A stretch of 10,583 nt of DNA from Patescibacteria group bacterium (GCA_022842085.1 JALHQF010000012.1:1-10583), one strand, 5' to 3'; positions 1 to 6,932 are shown, counted from the first letter of the stretch. Translations and numbers: made by a program. The notes: generated by a model from the sequence alone, not told the origin.

Positions 1-2
1 AG

Positions 3-200
3 GCAACGTTTTCCGAGCCCGTCGCACCCGTTGCCCAGGCGCTCAGACACCTCGCGCCACTTGATGCTGAACTCGTGCGACTACGGTACTGGGATGATCT
101 CCCCTACCAAACCATTGCACGGGTTCACAGCCTCTCCTTGGTTGCCTGCCGAATGCGTGTACATCGGGCCCTCAAGCAGCTTCGCCCCTACCTCCAATGA
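3..200 (+). CDS. ECF-like RNA polymerase sigma factor, C-terminal end (partial)
   Basis: Only the last 65 residues are in the window; the reading frame is open from base 3 to the TGA at 198-200. They match sigma-70 region 4, the helix-turn-helix that reads the -35 element: an ALRHLAPLDAELVRLRYWDD stretch, then the motif LPYQTIARVHSLSLVACRMR, then VHRALKQLRPYL at the very end. The protein stops right after the recognition helix, as ECF (group 4) sigma factors do. The stop overlaps the next start codon (ATGA at 197-200), so the two products are probably made in a fixed ratio, which is typical of a sigma/anti-sigma pair. The promoter-core binding region 2 lies off the left edge, so the ECF subgroup and the gene start cannot be judged. 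Confidence 0.82.
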   Translation, partial: ATFSEPVAPVAQALRHLAPLDAELVRLRYWDDLPYQTIARVHSLSLVACRMRVHRALKQLRPYLQ

Positions 201-1411
201 AATCGCTCCTGCGCTCCAGCAAGCCTCCTGGAGCAGAACCCACACCAAGCTTTGTACGCGAGCTTGCACACCAGCTCGCAGGCCTTCCTACTCACCAATC
301 AACCACCTCTCAGACCATGTCCACTTCACGCATTCTTGCGATCACCGGAGCAGGCGCTTTCGTGGCCGCCGCTGCAGTAGCAGTTTTCGTAGGCACGAGC
401 CGGACGAATCAAGTTGCAGTCGTCACCCAAGCTGGTCAGAACTTTGGAGCCCTTCGCAGCTCATCCGATAACGCCGCCAAGCAAGCTACCAACGAAAGTC
501 TCTCTGCGAGGTCTACCACAACCAGTGAGTATGCCCCAGGCGATGTGAGCACCATGCCCGTAAGCTATGAGCTCGTAACCTACACCTTCCCTGAGTACGA
601 GCTCCCCACAGAGGACGTGGTGGCATACCGACGCCTCAGCACTGCACCCCAAATCGGCAGCGCTCTTACTGGCCAATTCTTTACTGGCCAAGCTGGGCAA
701 GTCCGCACACTTAGCTTCGAGAAGGATGGATTTACGGTTGATGTGAGCTACGACAGCGCCAGCATCTACGCTTACCAATCTGCCAGCAACGCGGAGGTGG
801 CCATTTCGAGCCGCCCTATGGAGCTGAGCTCACAGCCCGCAGCGAGCGATGAAGCCTCGCTGCGTGCAGCCGCAAACGTTGTAAGCAGCTTTGGCATCTC
901 TCTCGATGGCTTTGCTGCGCCAGTGGTACTACCAAAGGAGGAGGGCGTGTACGCCTGGAATCGCCGGACCGTTGTGTACCCAGAAACCATCGAGAATCTG
1001 TCCGTCGTTGACCCGAATGGTGACGCAGACGGTATCCGCGTAACCGTCGCTCCCGACGGTACCGTAGAATCACTCAGTAGCTTCCTCCACCGCTTCGAGC
1101 GCTCCAGCTACGCACCTGTGAGGAGTAAAGAGCTCTTGGCTCAACAGGTGAATGGTATGAGTGGCCAGCCAGAGACCGAAACCGGCGCTACCCGCAGCAC
1201 GCGCACGCTCGGGGCTCCAACACAGGTACTCAGTAGCGTGTACACCTCAGAGGGCACAACCGTACTCGTCGCATCCTTCCGATTTCCAGTACTGGATGCA
1301 AAGCCAGGCGAGCGACGCGCCATTGTCGTTCCTCTTGCAGCCGACCTGTACCAGCAGGCACAAGGCGCCATTGAGCCCGCTGCCCTCGAGGCTTCCGGCG
1401 CTCTCCGCTAG
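197..1411 (+). CDS. Single-pass membrane protein, probable anti-sigma factor or sensor partner
   Basis: This protein of 404 residues has a short cytoplasmic head (about 1-43), one membrane helix (about 44-66, an Ala/Val/Ile-rich segment after STSRILAITGAG) and a large outside domain. A Ser/Thr-rich linker (about 85-120) precedes a mainly beta-looking domain with VVYPETIENLSVVDPNGDAD near residue 265. No zinc-binding HxxxCxxC anti-sigma motif is seen, and I recognise no named family for the outer domain. The role is inferred from topology and context: the ATG overlaps the TGA of the sigma factor (ATGA), and the head contains a short amphipathic stretch, SFVRELAHQLAGL, that could bind sigma. 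The start at 197 is preferred over ATG 317 because of the overlap and because 317 would remove nearly all of the cytoplasmic head. There is no Shine-Dalgarno sequence, so translation is likely coupled. It could instead be a regulated envelope protein without anti-sigma activity. Confidence 0.6.
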   Translation: MKSLLRSSKPPGAEPTPSFVRELAHQLAGLPTHQSTTSQTMSTSRILAITGAGAFVAAAAVAVFVGTSRTNQVAVVTQAGQNFGALRSSSDNAAKQATNESLSARSTTTSEYAPGDVSTMPVSYELVTYTFPEYELPTEDVVAYRRLSTAPQIGSALTGQFFTGQAGQVRTLSFEKDGFTVDVSYDSASIYAYQSASNAEVAISSRPMELSSQPAASDEASLRAAANVVSSFGISLDGFAAPVVLPKEEGVYAWNRRTVVYPETIENLSVVDPNGDADGIRVTVAPDGTVESLSSFLHRFERSSYAPVRSKELLAQQVNGMSGQPETETGATRSTRTLGAPTQVLSSVYTSEGTTVLVASFRFPVLDAKPGERRAIVVPLAADLYQQAQGAIEPAALEASGALR

Positions 1412-1421
1412 GTTCTGAAGC

Positions 1422-1430
1422 TGCTACACT
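1422..1430 (+). promoter_or_regulatory. Extended -10 promoter of the ruvB unit
   Basis: TGCTACACT carries the TGn extension followed by a -10 hexamer TACACT (1425-1430). Only 7 nt separate it from the ruvB ATG, so transcription would begin at or next to the start codon. No convincing -35 is seen at 17 bp, as is usual for extended -10 promoters. The GGGAG at 1433-1437 touches the ATG and is too close to act as a Shine-Dalgarno site. Confidence 0.5.
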
Positions 1431-1437
1431 CCGGGAG

Positions 1438-2442
1438 ATGGATTTCCTCTCCCGGAGCGAGCTTCCCGAAGACCGAACCATCGAGTCGCTTCGACCCGAT
1501 GGTTTCAGCTCGTACGTAGGCCAGACTGCAACCGTAGCCGCTCTCCGCATTGCACTTACAGCCGCTAAGCAGCGTGGAGACGCGGTGGATCACGTCCTGC
1601 TCTACGGACCCCCTGGACTTGGAAAAACGAGCCTTGCCCACCTCATAGCTGCCGAAGCCGGCACCAACTTACGCACCACCGCCGGACCCGCCCTCACTCG
1701 TACCGGCGACCTCGCAGCGCTCCTCACCAGTCTCGAAGCAGGAGATGTGCTGTTCATTGACGAAATCCACCGCATACCTCGCGCTTCCGAAGAGCTGCTG
1801 TACGGAGCAATGGAAGATCGCAGGCTCGACCTCACACTTGGTAAGGGCCCTGGGGCACGTGTGGTAAACCTGGAGCTTCCTGCCTTTACCCTCCTTGGCG
1901 CCACTACACAGGTCGCCAAGCTGTCGCAACCCCTACGCGACCGCTTTGGCCTCACGTTTCATCTTGAGTACTACGCACCCGAAGAGCTGCAAGCTATTCT
2001 CGAGCGCTCAGCCCAGATTCTTGGCATGAACACGGATGCTGCGGCACTTGCTGCGATTAGCACCCGCTCACGCGCCACGCCTCGCGTGGCCAACCGGCTG
2101 CTACGACGTGTGCGCGACCACGCCACGGTCGATGGTATGTCGCTGGTACACGTAGATTTCGTCCAACACGTCCTCGAGCTCCTACGTGTCGATCCACTTG
2201 GGCTGGACCCTATCGACCACCGCTACCTCGGCGTGCTAGCCGATCAGTTTGACGGCGGCCCGGCTGGCCTACAAACCCTCGCCCACGCCACCGGTGAGGA
2301 TGCTCAATCGCTCGAACAGGTAGTAGAACCATACCTCTTACGTATGGGTTTCCTCGACCGAACACCTCGCGGTCGTGTACTCACACCACGTGGCTGGCGC
2401 CACCTGGGAAAGTCTCCAAAACCTGGTAGCGTGGCGGTATGA
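1438..2442 (+). CDS. ruvB: Holliday junction branch migration ATPase RuvB
   Basis: RuvB is the AAA+ motor that, with RuvA, drives branch migration of Holliday junctions in recombinational repair; RuvC then cuts the junction. At 334 residues it has the normal family length. Visible elements are the N-terminal RPDGFSSYVGQ, Walker A GPPGLGKT (57-64), Walker B LFIDEIH (105-111), sensor 1 in TLLGATT (151-157), the arginine finger in LRDRFG (R169), sensor 2 in RATPR (R216), and the C-terminal winged helix with EPYLLRMGFLDRTPRGR (297-313). One change stands out: the residue after GATT, usually Arg in RuvB, is Gln158. ruvA and ruvC are not adjacent. The gene heads a unit with two membrane proteins and queA; its TGA overlaps the next ATG. 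The ATG at 1438 follows an extended -10 element by 7 nt, so the mRNA is probably leaderless. Confidence 0.97.
   Translation: MDFLSRSELPEDRTIESLRPDGFSSYVGQTATVAALRIALTAAKQRGDAVDHVLLYGPPGLGKTSLAHLIAAEAGTNLRTTAGPALTRTGDLAALLTSLEAGDVLFIDEIHRIPRASEELLYGAMEDRRLDLTLGKGPGARVVNLELPAFTLLGATTQVAKLSQPLRDRFGLTFHLEYYAPEELQAILERSAQILGMNTDAAALAAISTRSRATPRVANRLLRRVRDHATVDGMSLVHVDFVQHVLELLRVDPLGLDPIDHRYLGVLADQFDGGPAGLQTLAHATGEDAQSLEQVVEPYLLRMGFLDRTPRGRVLTPRGWRHLGKSPKPGSVAV
2424..2432 (+). promoter_or_regulatory. Possible internal extended -10 promoter within the ruvB 3' end
   Basis: TGGTAGCGT fits the pattern TGnTAnnnT and ends 6 nt before the ATG of the 74-residue membrane protein. It differs by one base from the tRNA-Asp promoter element TGGTAGCTT. 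It lies inside ruvB coding sequence, so chance is a real alternative and the gene may rely only on coupling to ruvB. Confidence 0.28.
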
Positions 2443-2663
2443 TTGTGGCCATCCTGCTGTACTTCGTGGGGGCACTAGTGGTGGGTATCGTGTTTGCTCT
2501 TGCAGCCTTTAACTCCCTCCGCTTTCGCTTTAAAGGCGATCAGGTGCCAGCCATCCTCGCGGCAACCGCCATTACCGGCGGCATCCTCTTGCTCATTCCG
2601 TTCATCCTGCTGCCCTATGGAGCCGTGGAAAGCACCCCCCAACCAGCGCTCGAACTCCGCTAA
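2439..2663 (+). CDS. Small two-helix membrane protein, function unknown
   Basis: This is a 74-residue, very hydrophobic protein. Helix 1 covers about residues 2-25 (IVAILLYFVGALVVGIVFAL), followed by a short basic turn (RFRFKGD, about 28-34), and helix 2 covers about 36-60 (AILAATAITGGILLLIPFIL). A short polar tail follows. The basic loop between the helices suggests a cytoplasmic loop with both ends outside. I recognise no family. It overlaps ruvB by 4 nt (ATGA) and the next gene by 1 nt (TAATG). Being locked between two genes on the same strand is the main support that it is real and translated. Its closest functional link is probably the downstream PH-domain membrane protein rather than ruvB, but this is inference. 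Confidence 0.72.
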   Translation: MIVAILLYFVGALVVGIVFALAAFNSLRFRFKGDQVPAILAATAITGGILLLIPFILLPYGAVESTPQPALELR

Positions 2664-3331
2664 TGCTCGATCTTCGCCACGCTTTCACCGCGCAGGATAC
2701 CGAGGAGGCGATTTTTGCGTTCGTGCGACCCTACTGGGTGGCATTCTTACCACAGACCATTCTCTTTGCCCTGGGCATTGTCGCCATCATCTGGGCACAG
2801 GTCTTCATTGCCATTGGTGGAATTGGTGGTGACGCGCTCGCACAGACCCTTGGCATCCTCGCGCTCGGCTTCTTGGGCGGGCTTGGTGCCGCAATCTTCG
2901 CTATCGCTGCACTCGACTTCTACCAGGACATCATCATCGTTACCGATCGGCGTTTGGTGGACATCGATCAAGAGCGCCTCTTCGTGCGAAACACCGCCGT
3001 GCTCGACCTTAAGGAGGTACAGGACGTTTCTACTCGCCAATCAGGGTTCTTCGCTACGTTCTTTGGCTATGGCGAAATTGTGATTCAAACAGCCGGAAAC
3101 CGAGAGAACTTCCTCCTCAAGTACCTGAAGGATTTTACCGAGCTCTCCGCCATCATCACGAGCCTTGCCGAGCAGGCGAAAGCCGACGTACCTCCAGACA
3201 CCCGCACGCCAGAAACCCAGGTAGTCGCAATCATTGAGGGCATCAGGTACACCGATCTCTCGCAGCTGCCGCGGCTCGGGGCCATGCTGCCGGACGATCT
3301 TCGCCGTCAGCACCGTATTCCGCAACGGTGA
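2663..3331 (+). CDS. Membrane PH-domain (bPH2/YdbS-like) protein
   Basis: In this 222-residue protein, two membrane helices (about 27-50 and 62-84) are followed by a bacterial PH-type domain (about 86-170). The domain shows the family pattern: IIIVTDRRLVDIDQERLF (90-107), then a hydrophobic strand leading to LDLKEVQDVSTRQSG (114-128), then FFGYGEIVIQTAG (133-145). The family (Pfam bPH_2, formerly DUF304) is widespread in bacteria and its exact role is not established; it usually sits in the membrane facing the cytoplasm. A charged tail of about 50 residues follows the domain. The start codon overlaps the stop of the small membrane protein by 1 nt, and the stop overlaps the queA GTG start (GTGA), so all are likely on one message. 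No Shine-Dalgarno is seen; reinitiation is the likely mode of translation. Confidence 0.85.
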   Translation: MLDLRHAFTAQDTEEAIFAFVRPYWVAFLPQTILFALGIVAIIWAQVFIAIGGIGGDALAQTLGILALGFLGGLGAAIFAIAALDFYQDIIIVTDRRLVDIDQERLFVRNTAVLDLKEVQDVSTRQSGFFATFFGYGEIVIQTAGNRENFLLKYLKDFTELSAIITSLAEQAKADVPPDTRTPETQVVAIIEGIRYTDLSQLPRLGAMLPDDLRRQHRIPQR

Positions 3332-4371
3332 CAGGGGAGACGTTTCGCTTTCTGCTTCCAGAGGAGCAGGTTGCCCAATCTGCAGCTGAGCCTCGTGACC
3401 ATGCACGTCTCTTGGTAGTAGACCGTGCCACTCGCACACTTCGTGACTGCCACGTGTACGATTTGCCCAAGCTGCTCCCTCTGCATACGCACATTGTGGT
3501 AAATGACAGTCGCGTGCGCCAAGCCAGGCTCCACGGTACCCGCCCCAACGGATCACCGTGTGAGCTACTCGTACTGAGCTTGCAGGCAGATGGAACCGCC
3601 GATTGCCTGCTACGGGGACGTCGATACACCGCTGGCGAAGTACTCACCTTTCCTGGACGACAGGCGGTAGTACGTGGAGCTGGCGCTGAAGATGGCACGT
3701 ACCTCGTATCCCTTGGTGAGAATGCAGAAGCCTGGCTCGAGCAGGCAGGCAGCCTCCCCCTTCCTCCCTACCTACGCGCTGATGCCGCTCCGCCAGAGCG
3801 GTACCAAACGGTGTATGCGGCCACTACGGGTTCTGCCGCCGCACCCACAACGGGCTTGCATTTTACCCCAGATCTCATCGCCAAGCTGCGCGAACACCAC
3901 ACGTGGAGTACGGTAACCCTGCACGTGGGCACTGGTACGTTTAAGCCACTCCCAGCCGGCGATCTCTCTCACCACGAGCTTCACCACGAGGAAACCTACC
4001 TCTCCCCAGACGTCGTTGCCAAGGTGCGCGCCACGCAGCAGGCTAAGGGTCCGCTCTTGGCAGTAGGAACCACAAGCCTACGCACCCTCGAGGCTCGCTG
4101 GAACACCGGCCTTCAACCAGGCTGGGAGGCCGTCGAACTCTTTCTCACTCCAGGAGCAAGATTCAATCTGGCCACCATGCTGCTTACGAACTTTCACATG
4201 CCCCAAACCTCCCTGTGTGCACTCGTTGCAGCCTTCCTTGGGTGCACCGCGGCTGGAGAAGTGGTGCTAAGCCCAGCTGAAGCCGTAGCATTCTGGCGAG
4301 AAACCTACCAGCACGCCCTAGGAGCTGGGTACCGATTTGCCTCACTCGGCGATGCTATGCTCATCCTGTAA
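3328..4371 (+). CDS. queA: S-adenosylmethionine:tRNA ribosyltransferase-isomerase
   Basis: QueA transfers and isomerises the ribosyl part of S-adenosylmethionine onto 7-aminomethyl-7-deazaguanine at the wobble base of certain tRNAs, giving epoxyqueuosine. The 347 residues match the usual length. Signature stretches include LPEEQVAQ (10-17), VVNDSRVRQARL (57-68), LPPYLR (145-150), ERYQTVYA (157-164), GSAAAPTTGLHFT (168-180), LHVGTGTFKPL (198-208), GTTSLRTLEA (247-256), LLTNFHMPQTSL (285-296) and YRFASLGDAMLI at the end. The start is GTG at 3328, overlapping the previous TGA by 4 nt; it gives a normal N terminus. A target is encoded close by, since tRNA-Asp(GTC) is one of the four Q-modified tRNAs. 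No other queuosine gene, such as tgt or queG, is in the window, so how the substrate base is obtained is not shown. Confidence 0.96.
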   Translation: MTGETFRFLLPEEQVAQSAAEPRDHARLLVVDRATRTLRDCHVYDLPKLLPLHTHIVVNDSRVRQARLHGTRPNGSPCELLVLSLQADGTADCLLRGRRYTAGEVLTFPGRQAVVRGAGAEDGTYLVSLGENAEAWLEQAGSLPLPPYLRADAAPPERYQTVYAATTGSAAAPTTGLHFTPDLIAKLREHHTWSTVTLHVGTGTFKPLPAGDLSHHELHHEETYLSPDVVAKVRATQQAKGPLLAVGTTSLRTLEARWNTGLQPGWEAVELFLTPGARFNLATMLLTNFHMPQTSLCALVAAFLGCTAAGEVVLSPAEAVAFWRETYQHALGAGYRFASLGDAMLIL

Positions 4372-4386
4372 GAACAGTGCCAAACC

Positions 4387-4395
4387 TGCTAGGAT
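4387..4395 (+). promoter_or_regulatory. Extended -10 promoter of the LCP/parvulin unit
   Basis: TGCTAGGAT consists of the TGC extension and the -10 hexamer TAGGAT (4390-4395). It ends 8 nt before the ATG at 4404 and lies in the 32-nt gap after the queA stop. Its position argues that the LCP gene starts at 4404 rather than at the in-frame GTG at 4377, which lies upstream of this element. No good -35 is present. Confidence 0.55.
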
Positions 4396-4403
4396 CACAG
4401 AGC

Positions 4404-5849
4404 ATGTCGATTCCTGAAGTAACACCTGGGGCGCCAAAGAGTCCGTACGCACAGCAGCTCGCTGCAAAGCGTGCTCGTCCAACGGTGGTCAAGGTTCCTG
4501 AGCCACCAAAAGACCCCAAGCAGCGTCGGACGCGCGCAGTAAAGATCGCTAGCGTGATCGCTGGCGTGAGCATGGTTGCGGTGCTTGGGTTTGGGGCCCT
4601 GCAGTTTCTGCGCTTTCGTGCCCTCGCCGTTGTAGACAATGGGCAAACGGTAACCGATGCGCTCTCGCTCGATAAGAACAGCAAACGCACCCCCGATCCA
4701 AGCCGTTTCCTTAAACCCGGAGACGGACGCTTCAGTATCGCAATCCTCGGTAAAGGCGGCACAGGTCACCCTGGCGGCGGACTTACGGACTCACTGCAAA
4801 TCCTCTCGCTTGATCCACTCAGCAACCAGGCCACCTTGGCTTCGGTTCCCCGGGATCTCTACGTTGCCGCACAGGGCACACGCATGAAGATCAACAGCGT
4901 GTACCAAGCCGCCGAACAGAAGAAGGCAGGCACTGGGGGAGCGGCGATTCGTGAAACACTTGAACAGGTGACAGGCGCCGAAATTCACGGCTTCGTGCTC
5001 ATCGACTTTGAGGGAGTCGTAGACGTGGTAAATGCGCTCGGCGGAATTACCGTAAACGTACCCGAGGCAATCACCGATCTATCGTACCCAGCCCCAAATC
5101 AAATTGACTACGCACCCTTTCGTATCAAGGCGGGAGTACAAACGCTAAATGGAGAAACGGCGCTCAAGTACGCCAGGTCTCGCAAAACCACGAGTGACTT
5201 CGACCGCTCAGCCCGTCAACAGCTGATTATCCAAGCCGTACGAGATAAGGCCCTATCGGCGGGAGTTATTACGAACCCAAAGAAGCTCAGCGACCTTACA
5301 ACCGCACTGGGTAAGCACTTCCAAACAGATCTTGCAACGAGCCTCTGGCTCAGCGTCATAAAGGCCTATGGGGATACCGAGCAGAACACTACCTCCGCCG
5401 TGCTCGACCATAGCCTTGAGCTTGGCTTACTTACCAGCACTAACGACCCCACCGCTGGGTACATCCTCACACCCAAAGCGGGATTTGGGAGGTACGAGGC
5501 CATCAATACCTGGTACGCCAAGCAAGCTCCTGACCCACTCATTGCCCGTGAAGCCGCCAGCGTAACCCTCCAGCCAGCAGGTGCCACCACCGCGGGACAG
5601 CTGGAGGCACTCGCACAACGCCTCGAAGCCTACGGCTTCAAGGTAGTGCGCAGCACCGAGAAGAGCCCGGATACCACCACTACCATTCGAGGAGGAAACC
5701 AGGCGCAAGTTAGCCGCAACTACCTCGCAAGCATTCTTGGGATACCTGCCAAGGGAGATAACGGACCGCTCACCATCTCGTTCGTAGCACCAAAGGGTGC
5801 CGCAACTGCTACACCTAAGCCGTCACCAAGCCCATCAAGTACGCCGTAA
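4404..5849 (+). CDS. LytR-CpsA-Psr (LCP) family protein with LytR_C domain
   Basis: LCP proteins transfer lipid-linked anionic polymers or glycans onto the cell wall outside the membrane. This 481-residue protein has a Pro/Lys-rich cytoplasmic head (1-47), one membrane helix (about 48-68) and the LCP domain (about 107-285). Key motifs are GLTDSLQILSLDP (126-138, with Asp129), SVPRDLYV (147-154, Arg150), KINSVYQ (162-168) and the arginine-rich YARSRKTTSDFDRSARQQ (256-273). These hold the Asp and Arg residues known to bind pyrophosphate in the family. A LytR_C domain follows at about 385-446 (VTLQPAGATTAGQLEALAQR and GFKVV), then a Pro/Ser/Thr tail (about 465-481). An extension to GTG 4377 is possible but would contain the promoter. 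The downstream prolyl isomerase overlaps by 1 nt, suggesting joint expression for envelope work. The polymer it attaches cannot be told from sequence. Confidence 0.9.
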   Translation: MSIPEVTPGAPKSPYAQQLAAKRARPTVVKVPEPPKDPKQRRTRAVKIASVIAGVSMVAVLGFGALQFLRFRALAVVDNGQTVTDALSLDKNSKRTPDPSRFLKPGDGRFSIAILGKGGTGHPGGGLTDSLQILSLDPLSNQATLASVPRDLYVAAQGTRMKINSVYQAAEQKKAGTGGAAIRETLEQVTGAEIHGFVLIDFEGVVDVVNALGGITVNVPEAITDLSYPAPNQIDYAPFRIKAGVQTLNGETALKYARSRKTTSDFDRSARQQLIIQAVRDKALSAGVITNPKKLSDLTTALGKHFQTDLATSLWLSVIKAYGDTEQNTTSAVLDHSLELGLLTSTNDPTAGYILTPKAGFGRYEAINTWYAKQAPDPLIAREAASVTLQPAGATTAGQLEALAQRLEAYGFKVVRSTEKSPDTTTTIRGGNQAQVSRNYLASILGIPAKGDNGPLTISFVAPKGAATATPKPSPSPSSTP

Positions 5850-6817
5850 TGCGCCGCTTCCGTCGAATTCGCGCCCCACGCCGCATTCAAATGCCAGGCG
5901 GCTTCTCGGTCTGGCGAAACCCCTACAGCCGGGCGGCCCTGATCTTCATTGGTGCATACTTCCTGGTTGCACTCGCTCTGGCACCCCTCGTGTATGGGGG
6001 CAGTCGCGCACTCCCGGTACGAGCAGCCGAAGCTCTCGTGCCGTACCCGGCACTCTACGTAAATGGCGATCCAATTCTCCTCAGCCGGGTACGATTTGAG
6101 GTGGCAGCCCGGGTCACGTACCGAGAGCGCCACGGACTCCAAACAAGCGACAGTGAAATTTGGAAATCAGTGCTCGACCAGCTCACCGAGCGCGCGCTCT
6201 ACCGTCAAGACCTCAACCGCAAGGGCCTACGCGTTTCGCAGGATGAGATTGATACCCAACTCGACCAGGTAATCCAAGAGGCAGGTGGGCGTGGCGCACT
6301 CGAACGCTACCTGGCAGATAGCTACGGAAGTAACGTAGGCATTGCTGAGTTTCGTCGCTGGCTTGAAGAGGCAGCAATTGAGGCAACCGTTCAGCAGCGA
6401 GTACTGGTAAGTGCATCTGCTCGCCATATTCTCATCAGCGTCGCCGCCAATGCACCCGAGGGAATTGCCGCGCAAAGGCGACAGCGCGCAGATGAAGTAC
6501 GCGCTCAGCTAGCGGCTGATCTCAGCCGCTTTGCCGAGCTAGCCAGGGAGTACTCAGATGATGCCTCTACGCGCGACGCAGGCGGCAACATTGGCACCAC
6601 CACCCGAGGAAACGACGCTCCGGTTTACTCCGCCGAGTTTGAGAATGCCCTCTTTACCCTACCCATCGGCGAGCTCTCGCAGCCCGTGCGCAGTGGGTAT
6701 GGGTGGCACCTCATTGTGGTCGATGAACGCGATGGGAGCATCGATCAGTCGCCGCGCCAGTACCTCGAGGGCCTTCGCAGCACGAGCAGCATTCGCGTGC
6801 TCATCAAGACACCGTAG
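5849..6817 (+). CDS. Membrane-anchored parvulin-type peptidyl-prolyl isomerase (SurA/PrsA-like)
   Basis: This is a 322-residue extracytoplasmic foldase candidate. A very basic head (RRFRRIRAPRR) precedes one membrane helix (about 29-49), which acts as an uncleaved anchor; there is no lipobox cysteine. A SurA_N-like helical chaperone segment covers about 70-185 (YVNGDPILLSRVRFEVAARV, then QLTERALYRQDL, and SQDEIDTQLDQV). The rotamase (PPIC) domain covers about 190-292: ARHILISV, FAELAREYSDDASTRDAGGN, IGTTTRG, YSAEFENALFTLPIGELSQP and GYGWHLIVVDER. Both flanking His residues of the parvulin fold (His193, His287) are present. The ATG overlaps the LCP stop by 1 nt (TAATG), so it likely helps fold exported proteins made with or near the LCP enzyme. 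Its TAG lies inside the -35 element of the tRNA-Asp promoter, and no terminator separates the two. Confidence 0.9.
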   Translation: MRRFRRIRAPRRIQMPGGFSVWRNPYSRAALIFIGAYFLVALALAPLVYGGSRALPVRAAEALVPYPALYVNGDPILLSRVRFEVAARVTYRERHGLQTSDSEIWKSVLDQLTERALYRQDLNRKGLRVSQDEIDTQLDQVIQEAGGRGALERYLADSYGSNVGIAEFRRWLEEAAIEATVQQRVLVSASARHILISVAANAPEGIAAQRRQRADEVRAQLAADLSRFAELAREYSDDASTRDAGGNIGTTTRGNDAPVYSAEFENALFTLPIGELSQPVRSGYGWHLIVVDERDGSIDQSPRQYLEGLRSTSSIRVLIKTP

Positions 6818-6843
6818 ACACTCTGCCTGTAACCTGGTAGCTT
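6815..6843 (+). promoter_or_regulatory. Promoter of tRNA-Asp
   Basis: The -35 TAGACA (6815-6820) and -10 TAGCTT (6838-6843) are separated by exactly 17 bp, and the -10 has a TGG extension (6835-6837). It ends 10 nt before the mature tRNA 5' end, so the leader would be only a few nt. It is the only promoter in the window with a good -35. The -35 contains the stop codon of the prolyl isomerase gene. Confidence 0.72.
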
Positions 6844-6853
6844 GTCTCGTGCT

Positions 6854-6930
6854 GGGGGCGTAGCTCAGTTGGTTAGAGCGCCACACTGTCACTGTGGAGG
6901 TCGCGAGTTCGAGTCTCGTCGTCCCCGCCA
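6854..6930 (+). tRNA. tRNA-Asp (anticodon GTC)
   Basis: The 77-nt cloverleaf is complete. The acceptor stem GGGGGCG pairs with CGTCCCC with one G-T wobble. The D arm is GCTC/GAGC with loop AGTTGGTTA. The anticodon arm CCACA/TGTGG encloses loop CTGTCAC, giving anticodon GTC. The variable loop is AGGTC, and the T arm GCGAG/CTCGT has loop TTCGAGT. The discriminator base is G73, an Asp identity element, and the 3' CCA is encoded (6928-6930). G34 makes it an expected target of the queuosine pathway that includes the nearby queA. Confidence 0.97.
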
Positions 6931-6932
6931 GA

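Noticed and set aside
31..471. Open frame of 146 codons at the left edge on the + strand
   Set aside because: It runs across the end of the sigma factor and the start of the membrane protein in another frame. Its translation is rich in Ser, Arg and His with no motif, whereas the overlapping frames give a recognisable sigma region 4 and a clear membrane helix.
1433..1437. GGGAG as the ruvB Shine-Dalgarno site
   Set aside because: It touches the ATG with no spacer, so it cannot pair with 16S rRNA while the start codon is in the P site.
3041..3556. 171-codon frame on the - strand across the PH-protein and queA junction
   Set aside because: Both sense-strand genes have strong family motifs and overlap in a regular way. 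The antisense product shows no domain and no upstream signal.
4366..4377. Hairpin CTGT-AAGA-ACAG at the end of queA
   Set aside because: A 4-bp stem with no T run is too weak for a terminator.
4377..4403. GTG start adding 9 residues to the LCP protein
   Set aside because: The extension contains the extended -10 element TGCTAGGAT, and the ATG at 4404 fits the start spacing seen at other unit-head genes.
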